A stretch of DNA of 64,000 bases from RPQJ01 sp963707145 (GTDB taxonomy: Bacteria > Pseudomonadota > Gammaproteobacteria > Steroidobacterales > Steroidobacteraceae), in assembly GCA_963707145.1 (NCBI GenBank), contig CAVPOQ010000002.1, positions 6,660-70,659 on the forward strand, read 5' to 3'. Of the stretch, positions 17,205 through 25,740 are shown one piece after another (position 1 is the stretch's first letter; each line of letters starts with the position of its first letter). The position numbers were made by a program, and so were the translations under genes. The notes under the pieces were generated by a model. The model was given only the letters and a program-made list of their open reading frames with translations. It ran no database searches and was not told the DNA's origin.

Positions 17205-18077
17205 CTACTCGTGGCTGCGGCTCGCGAGGTCCCGGTGGCGGATCAGCGAGTGGCCGAAGCGGCCGTCGAAGTGTGCGGCGAGCCGCTCCGCAAGGTAGAC
17301 CGAGCGGTGCTGGCCGCCCGTGCAGCCGACGGCGACCGTGAGGTAGCTGCGGTTCGAGCGCACCAGCGACGGCAGCCAGCGCTCGAGGAATGCGGTGACG
17401 TCGGCGAGGAACTGCGCTGCGTCCGCGTGCCCGTCCATGAAGCGCGCCACCGCCTCGTCGCGTCCGCTCAGTTCGCGCAGCGCCGGTTCCCAGTACGGGT
17501 TCGGCAGTGCGCGGGCGTCGAAGACGAAGTCGGCGTCGTCGGGCACGCCGTGGCGATAGGCGAAGGACTGGAACAGCAGCGACGGCCCGCCGGGCCGGCG
17601 CTCCACGACCCGCTCGCGGATCAGCTCGCGCAGCTCGTGCACCGAGAGGCGCGAGGTGTCGATGGTGAGGTCCGCCGCGTTCGCCACCGGCGCGAGCAGT
17701 CGCTGCTCGAGCTCGAGCGCCTCCTGCAGTCCGATGCCGCTGCGGCTCAGCGGGTGGCGGCGCCGCGTCTCGCTGAAGCGCTCGAGCAGTGTGTCGTTCT
17801 CGGCGCGCAGGAACAGGACCTCGCAGCCGATGCCGCTGCGGCGCAGCTCGGCCACCAGGCGCGGGACGTCGGCGAGATCCTCCGGGCGGTTGCGCGCGTC
17901 GACGCCGACTGCCGTGCGGCGATAGGCGAGCTCGCTGGTGCGGACCGTATACCCGATGAATCCCGGCAGCAGGCCCGCGGGAATGTTGTCCACGCAGTAG
18001 TAGTCGAGGTCCTCGAGCATCGCGAGTGCGACGCTCTTGCCCGAGCCCGACAGCCCGCTGACGATGACCAGTCGCAT
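17205..18077 (-). CDS. rapZ: RNase adapter protein RapZ
   Basis: Nucleotide-binding protein of 290 residues. In E. coli RapZ steers RNase E to the small RNA GlmZ and so controls glucosamine-6-phosphate synthase, the entry to peptidoglycan and LPS precursors. It has the N-terminal Walker A GLSGSGKS, the segment DYYCVDNIPAGLLPGF, and the C-terminal domain with VAVGCTGGQHRSVYLAERL. It follows hpf by 15 nt. ptsN, commonly found between hpf and rapZ, is absent. Whether the GlmY/GlmZ RNAs exist in this organism cannot be judged here. Confidence 0.95.
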   Translation of the reverse strand: MRLVIVSGLSGSGKSVALAMLEDLDYYCVDNIPAGLLPGFIGYTVRTSELAYRRTAVGVDARNRPEDLADVPRLVAELRRSGIGCEVLFLRAENDTLLERFSETRRRHPLSRSGIGLQEALELEQRLLAPVANAADLTIDTSRLSVHELRELIRERVVERRPGGPSLLFQSFAYRHGVPDDADFVFDARALPNPYWEPALRELSGRDEAVARFMDGHADAAQFLADVTAFLERWLPSLVRSNRSYLTVAVGCTGGQHRSVYLAERLAAHFDGRFGHSLIRHRDLASRSHE

Positions 18078-18092
18078 CGGGCTCGGCGCGCC

Positions 18093-18422
18093 TCAGGTCG
18101 CCGGCGCGAGCCCGTGCCTGCGCGCGTCGGGGGCGCGGTGCTCGCCCACGCGTTCCTTGCGCTTGCGGACCCGGCGCGTGAGCTTGTCGGACAGCGCGTC
18201 GATGGCGGCGTACATGTCCGCGGCGACGGCGGAGGCGTGGATCGCAGGCCCGCCGGCGTACACGGTGGACTCCGCGCGGTGGCGCAACTTGTCGACCGTC
18301 AGGGTGCATTGCACCTCGACCACCCGGTCGATGCGGCGCAACACGCGCGCGAGCTTGCGTTCGACGTAGCTGCGCAGGGCCGGGGTGACGTCGACGTGAT
18401 GTCCGCTCAAGTTCACACGCAT
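18093..18422 (-). CDS. hpf: Ribosome hibernation-promoting factor, short form
   Basis: 109-residue protein that binds the 30S subunit and favours inactive 100S dimers in stationary phase. Starts MRVNLSGHHVDVTPALRSYV, with the conserved basic helix RKLARVLRRIDRV and the C-terminal DALSDKLTRRVRKRKER. The length is that of the short HPF type, lacking the long form's dimerisation tail. AGGAGGA is 8 nt upstream of the ATG. Located between rpoN and rapZ, the usual sigma-54 neighbourhood. Confidence 0.93.
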   Translation of the reverse strand: MRVNLSGHHVDVTPALRSYVERKLARVLRRIDRVVEVQCTLTVDKLRHRAESTVYAGGPAIHASAVAADMYAAIDALSDKLTRRVRKRKERVGEHRAPDARRHGLAPAT

Positions 18423-18487
18423 CGTCTGTTCCTCCTGACTCGGGATTGGGACGCCGCCTGCCTGTGTCTGTCCGTCCGGGTTCCTCG

Positions 18488-19927
18488 CTAGGCGCGGGCC
18501 CTGTCCGGCGCGTGCCGACGGTCCCCGGAAGACGCCAGCCCGATCGCCTCGCGGTACTTGGCCACGGTGCGGCGGGCCACCTTGACCCCCTCGCCCGACA
18601 GCCGCTGCGCGAGCTGCGCGTCGCTAAGGGGCCTGGTGGAGTCTTCGTCGGCGATCAGCTTGCGGATGCGCGCGCGGATCGCGACCGAGGACACGTCCTC
18701 GCCGCCGGCCCCGGCGACGTGGCTCGAGAAAAAGAAGCGGAACTCGTAGATGCCGCGGGGAGTGAGCATGTACTTGCCCGTGGTTACGCGCGAGATCGTG
18801 GACTCGTGCATGCCCACGGCCTCCGCCACGTCGCGCAGGATCATGGGTTGCATCGCCTCGTCGCCGCGTTCGAGGAACGCCGCCTGGCGCTGCACGATGG
18901 TGCGGGCCACGCGCAGCAGCGTGTCCTTGCGGATCTCGAGGCTGCGGATCAGCCAGCGCGCCTCCTGCAACTGCGCGCGCAGCGTCGCGTAGTCGCCCGA
19001 GCGTGACACCAGGCTCGCGTAGTCCTGGTTGACGCGCAGCCGCGGCACGGAACCCGGGTTGATCTCGACGGCCCAGCCCTGATCGGTGCGGCGCACGTAC
19101 ACGTCGGGAACGATGTACTCGGGCTCGCCGACCTCGAAGGTCGAGCCGGGGCGCGGGTTGCAGCCGCGGATCAGCGCGAGCGCCGCGTGCAGCGCGTCGT
19201 CGTCGGTTTCGAGCGCGGTGCGCAGCGCCGCGAGTTCGCGGTTGGCCACCGCCTGCAGGTGCTCGCGCGCGATGGCGAGCGCGAGGTCGCGGCCGGGCGT
19301 ACCGGGCTCGAGCTGCGCGAGCTGCAGGCAGATGCACTCCGAGACGTCGCGGGCGCCGACGCCGGTGGGATCCAGCGTCTGTACGAAGGCGAGCACCTGC
19401 TCGACGTCCTCCTCGGTGACCGGCAGGTCCGCGCTCAGGCTGCGCGCGATGTCGGCCGGGGAATCGGTGAGATAGCCGTCGTCGTTCAACGCGTCGACGA
19501 TGCCCTCGCCGATCCACACCTGGCGCGGGTCGAGGCGGCTCACCTCGAGCTGCCAGATCAGGTGCTGGTGCAGGTCACGTTCGCGCTCGTCGGCGAATTC
19601 CATCGGGCGGTCGTCGTCGTCCGGCGCACGGCCCTCGCCCGAGGGGGTCGAGGCCTCGGTCCAGGGGTCGTCCATCTCGACGGTGACCTGCTCGACGTCC
19701 GGGGCAGCGTCCTCGGAGTCTTCGCCCTGCGGGGCGGGCTGGTCGAGCGAGGCGAGGTCGACCTGCTCGTCCTCCTCGGCCTCGAGCATGACGTTGCTCT
19801 CGAGCGCCTCCTGCACCTGCGCCTGCAACTCGAGCACGGGAAGCTGCAGCAGCCGGATGGCCTGCTGCAGCTGAGGCGTCATCGTCAGCTGCTGACCGAG
19901 CTTTAACTGCAGGGCCGGCTTGAGCAT
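18488..19927 (-). CDS. rpoN: RNA polymerase sigma-54 factor
   Basis: Directs RNA polymerase to -24/-12 promoters that need an activator ATPase. 479 residues: glutamine- and leucine-rich region I (MLKPALQLKLGQQLTMTPQL), an acidic region II (about 50-115), the core-binding region, and the C-terminal RpoN box ARRTVAKYRE that reads the -24 element, followed by a short tail. It lies 36 nt downstream of lptB, an association conserved in many Proteobacteria. Confidence 0.97.
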   Translation of the reverse strand: MLKPALQLKLGQQLTMTPQLQQAIRLLQLPVLELQAQVQEALESNVMLEAEEDEQVDLASLDQPAPQGEDSEDAAPDVEQVTVEMDDPWTEASTPSGEGRAPDDDDRPMEFADERERDLHQHLIWQLEVSRLDPRQVWIGEGIVDALNDDGYLTDSPADIARSLSADLPVTEEDVEQVLAFVQTLDPTGVGARDVSECICLQLAQLEPGTPGRDLALAIAREHLQAVANRELAALRTALETDDDALHAALALIRGCNPRPGSTFEVGEPEYIVPDVYVRRTDQGWAVEINPGSVPRLRVNQDYASLVSRSGDYATLRAQLQEARWLIRSLEIRKDTLLRVARTIVQRQAAFLERGDEAMQPMILRDVAEAVGMHESTISRVTTGKYMLTPRGIYEFRFFFSSHVAGAGGEDVSSVAIRARIRKLIADEDSTRPLSDAQLAQRLSGEGVKVARRTVAKYREAIGLASSGDRRHAPDRARA

Positions 19928-19963
19928 CTCGGGGCGGAGCCTTGGAGGGGAAACCCTCCGTGG

Positions 19964-20692
19964 TCAGAGTCTGAAATCCTGTCCCAAGTAGACCTCACGC
20001 ACCTGAGGATTGGCAAGAATCTCCTCCGCCGATCCCGACGCGATCACACTTCCCGCGCTGACGATATAGGCACGTGTGCAAATGCCGAGCGTTTCACGGA
20101 CATTGTGGTCGGTGATGAGCACGCCGATGTTGCGTGCGCTCAGGTGGCGGATGATGCGCTGGATGTCGTCCACCGAGATCGGGTCCACGCCGGCGAAGGG
20201 TTCGTCGAGCAGCATGAAGCGCGGCTCGGCCGCGAGCGCCCGGGCGATTTCCACGCGCCGCCGCTCGCCGCCGGAGAGGCTCAGCCCGCTGCTGCCGCGG
20301 ATGTGGCCGATGTGCAGTTCCTCGAGCAGCGCCTCCAGCGCCGCTTCCCGCGCCGGGTCTTCCTCGAGGTCGGTGCGCGTCTCGAGGATGGCGCGGATGT
20401 TGTCCTCGACGGTGAGCTTGCGGAACACCGATGCTTCCTGGGGCAGGTAGCCCACGCCGAGCCGCGCGCGCCGGTGCATGGGCAGGCCGGTGAGTTCGCG
20501 GTCGTCGAGCCAGATGCGACCGGCGTCGCAGGGCACGAGGCCAACGATCATGTAGAAAGCGGTGGTCTTGCCGGCGCCGTTCGGGCCGAGCAGGCCGACG
20601 ACCTCGCCGGAGCTGACCTCGAGCGACAGGTCCACGACCACTTGCCGGTCGCGATAGCGCTTGCCGAGGGACTCGGCCCGCAGCCGGCTCAC
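19964..20692 (-). CDS. lptB: LPS export ABC transporter ATP-binding protein LptB
   Basis: Cytoplasmic ATPase that powers extraction of lipopolysaccharide from the inner membrane with LptF/G/C. 242 residues with Walker A GPNGAGKTT, Q-loop YLPQEASVF, signature LSGGERRR, Walker B MLLDEPFAGVDP and H-loop ITDHNVRET. The GTG start overlaps the lptA stop as GTGA. The lptF/lptG permease genes are not in this window. Confidence 0.96.
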   Translation of the reverse strand: MSRLRAESLGKRYRDRQVVVDLSLEVSSGEVVGLLGPNGAGKTTAFYMIVGLVPCDAGRIWLDDRELTGLPMHRRARLGVGYLPQEASVFRKLTVEDNIRAILETRTDLEEDPAREAALEALLEELHIGHIRGSSGLSLSGGERRRVEIARALAAEPRFMLLDEPFAGVDPISVDDIQRIIRHLSARNIGVLITDHNVRETLGICTRAYIVSAGSVIASGSAEEILANPQVREVYLGQDFRL

Positions 20693-21348
20693 GGGCCGCC
20701 GTCCTTCGGCGCCGGCTTGGTGCCGGGCTTGCGCGCCGCGGCTGCCTCCTTGGGGTTGATCGTGATCTTCACTCCGCCCGCCTCGGTGCGGCCCGGGTTG
20801 GCCGCGACGCGCTGGCGGCCGATGTCGTAGATCAGCGTGTCGCCGCGGATCTCGTTCTGCCCGTCGGTGAGCCATGCCTGGCCGGCGAGGCTGACGGTCG
20901 CCTTGCGCACGTCGTACTCGATGGAGCCGGCGCGCCCCTGGGCGAGCTGGCGGGTCTCCTTGAGCCGTTGCTCGAAGGTCGCGGGCGAGCCGAGTACCAC
21001 GGCCTGCACGACCGCGTTGTCCTTGAACGTCACGGTGGCGGTGTCGGCGGCGAGCCTGCCGTCCGGCATGGTGATCCGGACCTCGCCCTTGAGGTCCCAC
21101 TTCGAGTTCTCGAAGTTGAGGCCCGTCGCGCGCGCCTCCTGCGCCTCGACCTGCAGCGGCCCCTGCGTGATCTTCACCTTGCGGAACAGCAGCGTGTCGT
21201 TGCGGTAGTCGAAGTCCGACGAGGCCGCCTCGAGATTGATGGGCAGCGTCGAGTCGTACTCGTCCGCCGCCGACGCCGCCGACGCCGCGGCGCCGCAGGC
21301 GATCAGAGCGGCGAGCAGCGTGCAGCGACTAAGGAGTGAAGCGCCCAT
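20689..21348 (-). CDS. lptA: LPS transport periplasmic protein LptA
   Basis: Periplasmic bridge protein that carries LPS between LptC and LptD. 219 residues with an N-terminal signal peptide ending near ASAADEYD and an OstA-type beta-jellyroll (INLEAASSDFDYRNDTLLF..., VRITMPDGRLAADTATV). The C-terminal 30 residues are Ala/Lys/Pro-rich and look disordered. It overlaps lptC by 20 nt upstream and lptB by 4 nt downstream. Confidence 0.93.
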   Translation of the reverse strand: MGASLLSRCTLLAALIACGAAASAASAADEYDSTLPINLEAASSDFDYRNDTLLFRKVKITQGPLQVEAQEARATGLNFENSKWDLKGEVRITMPDGRLAADTATVTFKDNAVVQAVVLGSPATFEQRLKETRQLAQGRAGSIEYDVRKATVSLAGQAWLTDGQNEIRGDTLIYDIGRQRVAANPGRTEAGGVKITINPKEAAAARKPGTKPAPKDGGP

Positions 21349-21904
21349 GTACGTCCGATTCTAGCTTCAGCCTGCCTTCGTTCAATGCGACCCGCAGTCC
21401 GCGCCCCTCGAGGCGGTGCGCGCCGAACTGCACCGTGACGGGTTCCTCGGTCTCGACGAGGCTCGTCACGGTGTCGTAGTTGAGTTCGTCGGTCCGGATC
21501 ACCGCCGAACCACGCGACTCGGTGCCCCGGATCACGACGTCGCCCGACAGCCGGACCGACTTGGCGCCGGGCGGCAACCGGCCGCGCGCGGCAGTCACCG
21601 TCCAGGTTCCCGCGTTCGCGGTCCTGTAGTCGAGCGTGAGGTCCGAGAGCAGCACGCTCTCGTCGGACGTCTGCTGCTCGATGCGCTCCGCACGCAGCAC
21701 CGTGCGCGGCGTGCCGTCGGGCCCCATTTCGGTGAGCGTCGCCTCGGTGAGGTAGTAGCCGCGCGGCTCCTCGACGACCGTCGTCTTGATGTCGTCGTCG
21801 TCGCCGTCGAACAGCCCGTACGCGAGCGCCGCGGCTGCCACGACAGCGAGCGCCGTGAGCAGGTGGCGCCTCAGGTCGCGCGTGCGCTGAGCAGCAGATC
21901 GCAT
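21329..21904 (-). CDS. lptC: LPS export system protein LptC
   Basis: Inner-membrane-anchored bitopic protein that receives LPS from LptB2FG and hands it to LptA. 191 residues: a short cytoplasmic basic start, one membrane helix (LLTALAVVAAAALAYGLF), an acidic DGDDDD stretch, then the periplasmic beta-jellyroll with DLTLDYRTANAGTWTVTA and the conserved GTESRGSAVIRTDELNYD. It overlaps kdsC by 34 nt and lptA by 20 nt, so the genes are surely co-translated. Confidence 0.93.
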   Translation of the reverse strand: MRSAAQRTRDLRRHLLTALAVVAAAALAYGLFDGDDDDIKTTVVEEPRGYYLTEATLTEMGPDGTPRTVLRAERIEQQTSDESVLLSDLTLDYRTANAGTWTVTAARGRLPPGAKSVRLSGDVVIRGTESRGSAVIRTDELNYDTVTSLVETEEPVTVQFGAHRLEGRGLRVALNEGRLKLESDVHGRFTP

Positions 21905-22365
21905 GCTTCCCGTACCGCGCCGCGTCCGCCGCGCGACGGCGTGATCCAGTGCGCCGTCCCGAGCAGCGCCGGGTGGGCGTCTGCCACGGCGATCGCGAGG
22001 CCCGCGCGACGCAGCATCGGCAGGTCCGGCGTGTCGTCGCCCACGCAGGCGGTTTCCTCGGCCGGGACGCCGAGTTCCGCCAGCAGCCGCTCGAGTTCGG
22101 CGCCCTTGTCGCTCACGCCCTGGCGGACGTGGCAGATCCCGAGTTCCGCGGCCCGCCGCGTCACGGCTGCGCTGTCGCGGCCTGAGACGATCGCCACGCC
22201 GACGCCCGCGCGCTGCACCGCGACGAGGCCCGAGCCGTCGCGCACGTGGAATACCTTCAGTTCCTCGCCCGACGCCGACAGATACAGCCGGCCATCGGTG
22301 AGGACGCCGTCCACATCGAGCACCAGCAGGCGGATGCGGCGCGCGCGGGCGAGCACGTCGTCCAC
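21871..22365 (-). CDS. kdsC: 3-deoxy-D-manno-octulosonate 8-phosphate phosphatase KdsC
   Basis: HAD-family phosphatase producing free KDO for the LPS inner core. 164 residues with the catalytic aspartates in LVLDVDGVLTDG, the serine motif IVSGRDSAAV, and the metal site GDDTPDLPML. The GTG start at 22365 is 2 nt past the kdsD stop. Size fits the small, tetrameric KdsC class that lacks a cap domain. Confidence 0.95.
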   Translation of the reverse strand: MDDVLARARRIRLLVLDVDGVLTDGRLYLSASGEELKVFHVRDGSGLVAVQRAGVGVAIVSGRDSAAVTRRAAELGICHVRQGVSDKGAELERLLAELGVPAEETACVGDDTPDLPMLRRAGLAIAVADAHPALLGTAHWITPSRGGRGAVREACDLLLSARAT

Positions 22366-22367
22366 GG

Positions 22368-23342
22368 CTACATCACCCCCGCGCGTAGCAGGTCGTGCAC
22401 GTTCAGCGCGCCGACCAGCACGCCGTCGTCGTCCACCACCGGCAACGCGGTGATGCGGTGGGCCTCCATCAGGTGCACGGCCTCGGCCGCCAGCATGCGC
22501 GGGCGGGCCACTTTCGGGCCCGCGGTCATCACCTCGCCCATGGAGGTCGAGTGCACGTCGATCTGGCCGTCGAGCGCACGACGCAGGTCGCCGTCGGTGA
22601 ACACGCCGAGTACGCGTCGGCGGCCGTCCACCACCGTGGTCATGCCCAGGCCCTTGCGGCTCATCTCCAGGAGGCCCGCAGCGAGCGGCGTGTCCGGGCC
22701 CACCGCAGGCAGGTCCCCGCCCGTGCGCATCACCTCGTCGACGTGCAGCAGCAGCCGGCGGCCCAGGGAACCGCCGGGGTGTGAGCGGGCGAAGTCCTCC
22801 TCGGTGAAGCCGCGTGCCTCGAGGATCGCGACGGCGAGCGCGTCGCCCATCGCGAGCGTCGCCGTCGTGCTCGCCGTCGGCGCGAGGTTGAGCGGGCAGG
22901 CCTCGGCTGGGACGCTCACGTCGAGCGTCACCGTGGCGTAGCGGCCGAGGGTGGACTGACCGTTGCCGGTGAGCGCGACCAGCGGCACGTCGAGGCGCTT
23001 GATGACCGGCAGCATCGTCAGCAGTTCGTCGGTCTCGCCGGAATTCGAGATCGCGAGCACGACGTCGCGCGCCGTGATCATGCCGATGTCGCCGTGCACC
23101 GCTTCGGCCGGGTGCAGGAAGAACGAGGGCGTGCCGGTGCTCGCGAGCGTCGCGGCGATCTTGCTGCCCACGTGGCCCGACTTGCCCATGCCTGTGACGA
23201 CGACCCGCCCCTCGCAGGCGAGCAGGAGACGGCAGGCCTGAGCGAAATCTTCCCCGAGGCGGTGCTCGAGGGCGGCGACCGCCTCGGACTCGGTGGCGAG
23301 TACGCGGCGGCCGCGGGCGATCATGGCGTCGGAGGCGGGCAT
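22368..23342 (-). CDS. kdsD: Arabinose-5-phosphate isomerase KdsD
   Basis: Converts ribulose-5-phosphate to arabinose-5-phosphate, the first committed precursor of KDO. 324 residues: an N-terminal SIS sugar-isomerase domain (VVVTGMGKSGHVGSKIAATL, ISNSGETDELL) and two C-terminal CBS domains (about 205-320). First gene of the minus-strand run kdsD-kdsC-lptCAB-rpoN-hpf-rapZ-mgtE. No clear Shine-Dalgarno; an ATG six codons in is an alternative start. Confidence 0.95.
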   Translation of the reverse strand: MPASDAMIARGRRVLATESEAVAALEHRLGEDFAQACRLLLACEGRVVVTGMGKSGHVGSKIAATLASTGTPSFFLHPAEAVHGDIGMITARDVVLAISNSGETDELLTMLPVIKRLDVPLVALTGNGQSTLGRYATVTLDVSVPAEACPLNLAPTASTTATLAMGDALAVAILEARGFTEEDFARSHPGGSLGRRLLLHVDEVMRTGGDLPAVGPDTPLAAGLLEMSRKGLGMTTVVDGRRRVLGVFTDGDLRRALDGQIDVHSTSMGEVMTAGPKVARPRMLAAEAVHLMEAHRITALPVVDDDGVLVGALNVHDLLRAGVM

Positions 23343-23523
23343 GGGGCGCGGATCTGGGCGGGTTTCCGGGTTGGAGTGCTGACGGACCCGCCGCGGCCAT
23401 TGCCCGCAGCGACTCCCGCGGCCAGTGTACTACCCCCAGCCGTCCGGCCGCTCCGCCGGCAGCCCACGACCCGCGTCCGGCCGGGTTAAACTGCGCGCCC
23501 CTGCCCACGCCCGGGATCTCCCC

Positions 23524-23772
23524 ATGACCGCCGACGAGGTGACGCAGCTGATCCGCTCGGGCCTGCCCGACGCAGAGGTGCGGGTGCTGACCGACGACGA
23601 CACCCACTTCGAGGCCCTGGTGGTCTCGCGGCAGTTCGACGGGCGTCGCTCGCTGCAGCGCCACCAGCTCGTCTACGCCGCGCTCGGGCCGCGCATGGGA
23701 CGGGAAATCCACGCGCTCTCGATCCAGGCGCTCACGCCGGACGAGTGGCAGGCCGCCGGCGGCGCGGGCTGA
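23524..23772 (+). CDS. ibaG: BolA/IbaG family protein
   Basis: 82-residue BolA-family protein; such proteins partner monothiol glutaredoxins in iron-sulfur handling, and IbaG in E. coli is linked to acid stress and envelope control. The fold is visible as DEVTQLIRSGLPDAEVRVLT, then HFEALVVSRQF and a helix GRRSLQRHQLVYAALGPRM, ending with HALSIQALTPDEW. Start chosen at the ATG at 23524 because homology begins there; a longer frame from 23425 is not conserved. murA follows after 14 nt, the classic arrangement. Confidence 0.9.
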   Translation: MTADEVTQLIRSGLPDAEVRVLTDDDTHFEALVVSRQFDGRRSLQRHQLVYAALGPRMGREIHALSIQALTPDEWQAAGGAG

Positions 23773-23786
23773 GCGGAGCGGCGCTC

Positions 23787-25046
23787 GTGGACAAGCTCCA
23801 GATCCGCGGCGGCGTGCCGCTCGACGGCGAAGTGCGCATCTCCGGGGCCAAGAACGCGGCCCTGCCGATCCTCGCGGGCGCGCTGCTCGCCGACGGCCCG
23901 GTGTCGATCGGCAACGTCCCGCACCTGCGCGACGTCACGACCATGATCGAGCTGCTCGGGCGCATGGGCGTGAGCGTCACCGTGGACGAGCGCATGCGCA
24001 TCGAGGTCGACCCGCGCACCACGCGCGAGACGTTCGCGCCGTACGAGCTGGTGAAGACCATGCGCGCCGCGGTGCTGGTGCTCGGCCCGCTCGTGGCGCG
24101 CTTCGGCGCCGCGGACGTGTCGTTGCCGGGCGGCTGCGCGATCGGCGCCCGGCCGGTCAACATCCACGTCGCCGGCCTGCAGGCCATGGGGGCCGAGGTC
24201 CACATCGAGAACGGTTACATCAGGGCCCGTGCCGGGCGCTTGAAGGGCGCGCGGATCGTGCTCGAGACTGTGACCGTCACCGGCACCGAGAACCTGATGA
24301 TGGCGGCGGCGCTCGCCGACGGCCGTACCATCCTCGAGAATGCGGCGCGCGAGCCGGAGATCGCCGACCTCGCGCTGTTCCTGAATTCGATGGGTGCGAG
24401 GATCTCGGGCCACGGCACCGACACCATCCTGATCGACGGCGTCGAGTCGCTGCACGGCACCGCCTACGACGTGCTGCCCGACCGCATCGAGGCCGGCACC
24501 TACCTCGTCGCCGGTGCGATCACCGGCGGGCGGGTGCGCGCCCGCAACGCCCGCCCGGAACACCTCGACGCGGTGCTCGCCAAGCTCGAGGAAGCGGGCG
24601 CCGACGTCGTGCGCGGCGAGAACTTCATCGAGGTGGACATGCGCGGCCGCCGGCCGCGGGCGGTGGACATCCGCACCGCCCCGCACCCGGGCTTTCCGAC
24701 CGACATGCAGGCGCAGTTCGCGGCCCTCGACACCGTGGCCGAGGGGGTCGGCACGATCACCGAGACCATCTTCGAGAACCGCTTCATGCACATGCTCGAG
24801 ATGCGCCGCATGGGCGCGGAGATCCGCCTGGAGGGCAACACGGCGATCATCAAGGGGGTGGCGCGGCTCACGGCCGCCCCGGTCATGGCCACCGACCTGC
24901 GGGCCTCCGCGAGCCTCGTCCTGGCCGGACTGGTGGCCGAGGGCACCACGGACATCGAGCGGATCTACCACATCGACCGCGGCTACGAATGCATTGAGGA
25001 GAAGCTCGCCGGGCTCGGCGCGCAGATCCGTCGCGTGGCGGACTAG
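23787..25046 (+). CDS. murA: UDP-N-acetylglucosamine 1-carboxyvinyltransferase MurA
   Basis: First committed step of peptidoglycan synthesis: adds enolpyruvate from PEP to UDP-GlcNAc. 419 residues, starting (GTG) MDKLQIRGGVPLDGEVRISG with the KNAALP motif, the flexible-loop catalytic cysteine in LPGGCAIGARPVNIH (fosfomycin target), and ENRFMHMLEMRRMGAEI. The GTG at 23787 is 14 nt after ibaG. The presence of the loop Cys predicts ordinary fosfomycin chemistry. Confidence 0.97.
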   Translation: MDKLQIRGGVPLDGEVRISGAKNAALPILAGALLADGPVSIGNVPHLRDVTTMIELLGRMGVSVTVDERMRIEVDPRTTRETFAPYELVKTMRAAVLVLGPLVARFGAADVSLPGGCAIGARPVNIHVAGLQAMGAEVHIENGYIRARAGRLKGARIVLETVTVTGTENLMMAAALADGRTILENAAREPEIADLALFLNSMGARISGHGTDTILIDGVESLHGTAYDVLPDRIEAGTYLVAGAITGGRVRARNARPEHLDAVLAKLEEAGADVVRGENFIEVDMRGRRPRAVDIRTAPHPGFPTDMQAQFAALDTVAEGVGTITETIFENRFMHMLEMRRMGAEIRLEGNTAIIKGVARLTAAPVMATDLRASASLVLAGLVAEGTTDIERIYHIDRGYECIEEKLAGLGAQIRRVAD

Positions 25047-25072
25047 CCTACCGCCGGGAGCCCCCCGCCCGT

Positions 25073-25078
25073 TATAAT
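25073..25078 (+). promoter_or_regulatory. -10 box of the petABC promoter
   Basis: A perfect TATAAT stands 72 bp before the petA start in the 103-bp murA-petA gap. No convincing -35 hexamer lies 16-18 nt upstream. Position and isolation in GC-rich DNA make it the probable petABC promoter. Confidence 0.5.
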
Positions 25079-25149
25079 GCTGCGCTGCACGCGAGCGCGA
25101 TTTCAGACCCGTTGCCGCGAGCACCCGAATCCGTCGAGGAGAGCGCTGG

Positions 25150-25740
25150 ATGACCGAAGAAGTCGATACGGGCAGGCGTCATTTCCTGACCGTCGCCACC
25201 GTCGCGACCGGGGCCGTCGGCGCCGCGTTCGTGGCCATTCCGTTCCTGGCCTCCTGGAAGCCCAGCGCCCGCGCCAAGGCGATGGGCGCGCCGGTCGAGG
25301 TGGACATCGGCAAGCTCGAGCCAGGTGCGATGCTCAAGGTCGAGTGGCGCGGCAAGGCGGTTTTCGTCGTGAATCGCACCAAGGAGATGCTGGCACAGCT
25401 CGGCAGCATCGACGGCGATCTCCGGGATCCCGGCTCCAACGAGTCCGAGCAGCCCGCGTTCGCCAAGAACGAGGCTCGGGCGGCGAAGCCCGAGTACCTG
25501 GTGATCGTCGGCGTCTGCACGCACCTCGGCTGCGCGCCGCTCGACAAGTTCACGCCCGGCGACGCGAGCGTCTCCCCCGACTGGAAGGGCGGTTTCTTCT
25601 GCCCATGCCACGGCTCGAAGTTCGACATGTCGGGCCGCGTATTCAAGGACGTCCCCGCCCCGACCAACCTGCCGGTGCCGCCGTACCGCTTCGTGAGCGA
25701 CACGCGCATCCTCATCGGCGCCGAAGGGGAGAACGCGTGA
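25150..25740 (+). CDS. petA: Ubiquinol-cytochrome c reductase iron-sulfur (Rieske) subunit
   Basis: High-potential 2Fe-2S subunit of the bc1 complex. 196 residues: the twin-arginine-like TGRRHFLTVATVATGAVGAA anchor at the N-terminus, then a soluble domain with the cluster motifs CTHLGC (about residue 119-124) and CPCHGS (about 153-158). Its stop codon overlaps the petB start (TGATG), giving a coupled petABC operon. Confidence 0.97.
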   Translation: MTEEVDTGRRHFLTVATVATGAVGAAFVAIPFLASWKPSARAKAMGAPVEVDIGKLEPGAMLKVEWRGKAVFVVNRTKEMLAQLGSIDGDLRDPGSNESEQPAFAKNEARAAKPEYLVIVGVCTHLGCAPLDKFTPGDASVSPDWKGGFFCPCHGSKFDMSGRVFKDVPAPTNLPVPPYRFVSDTRILIGAEGENA

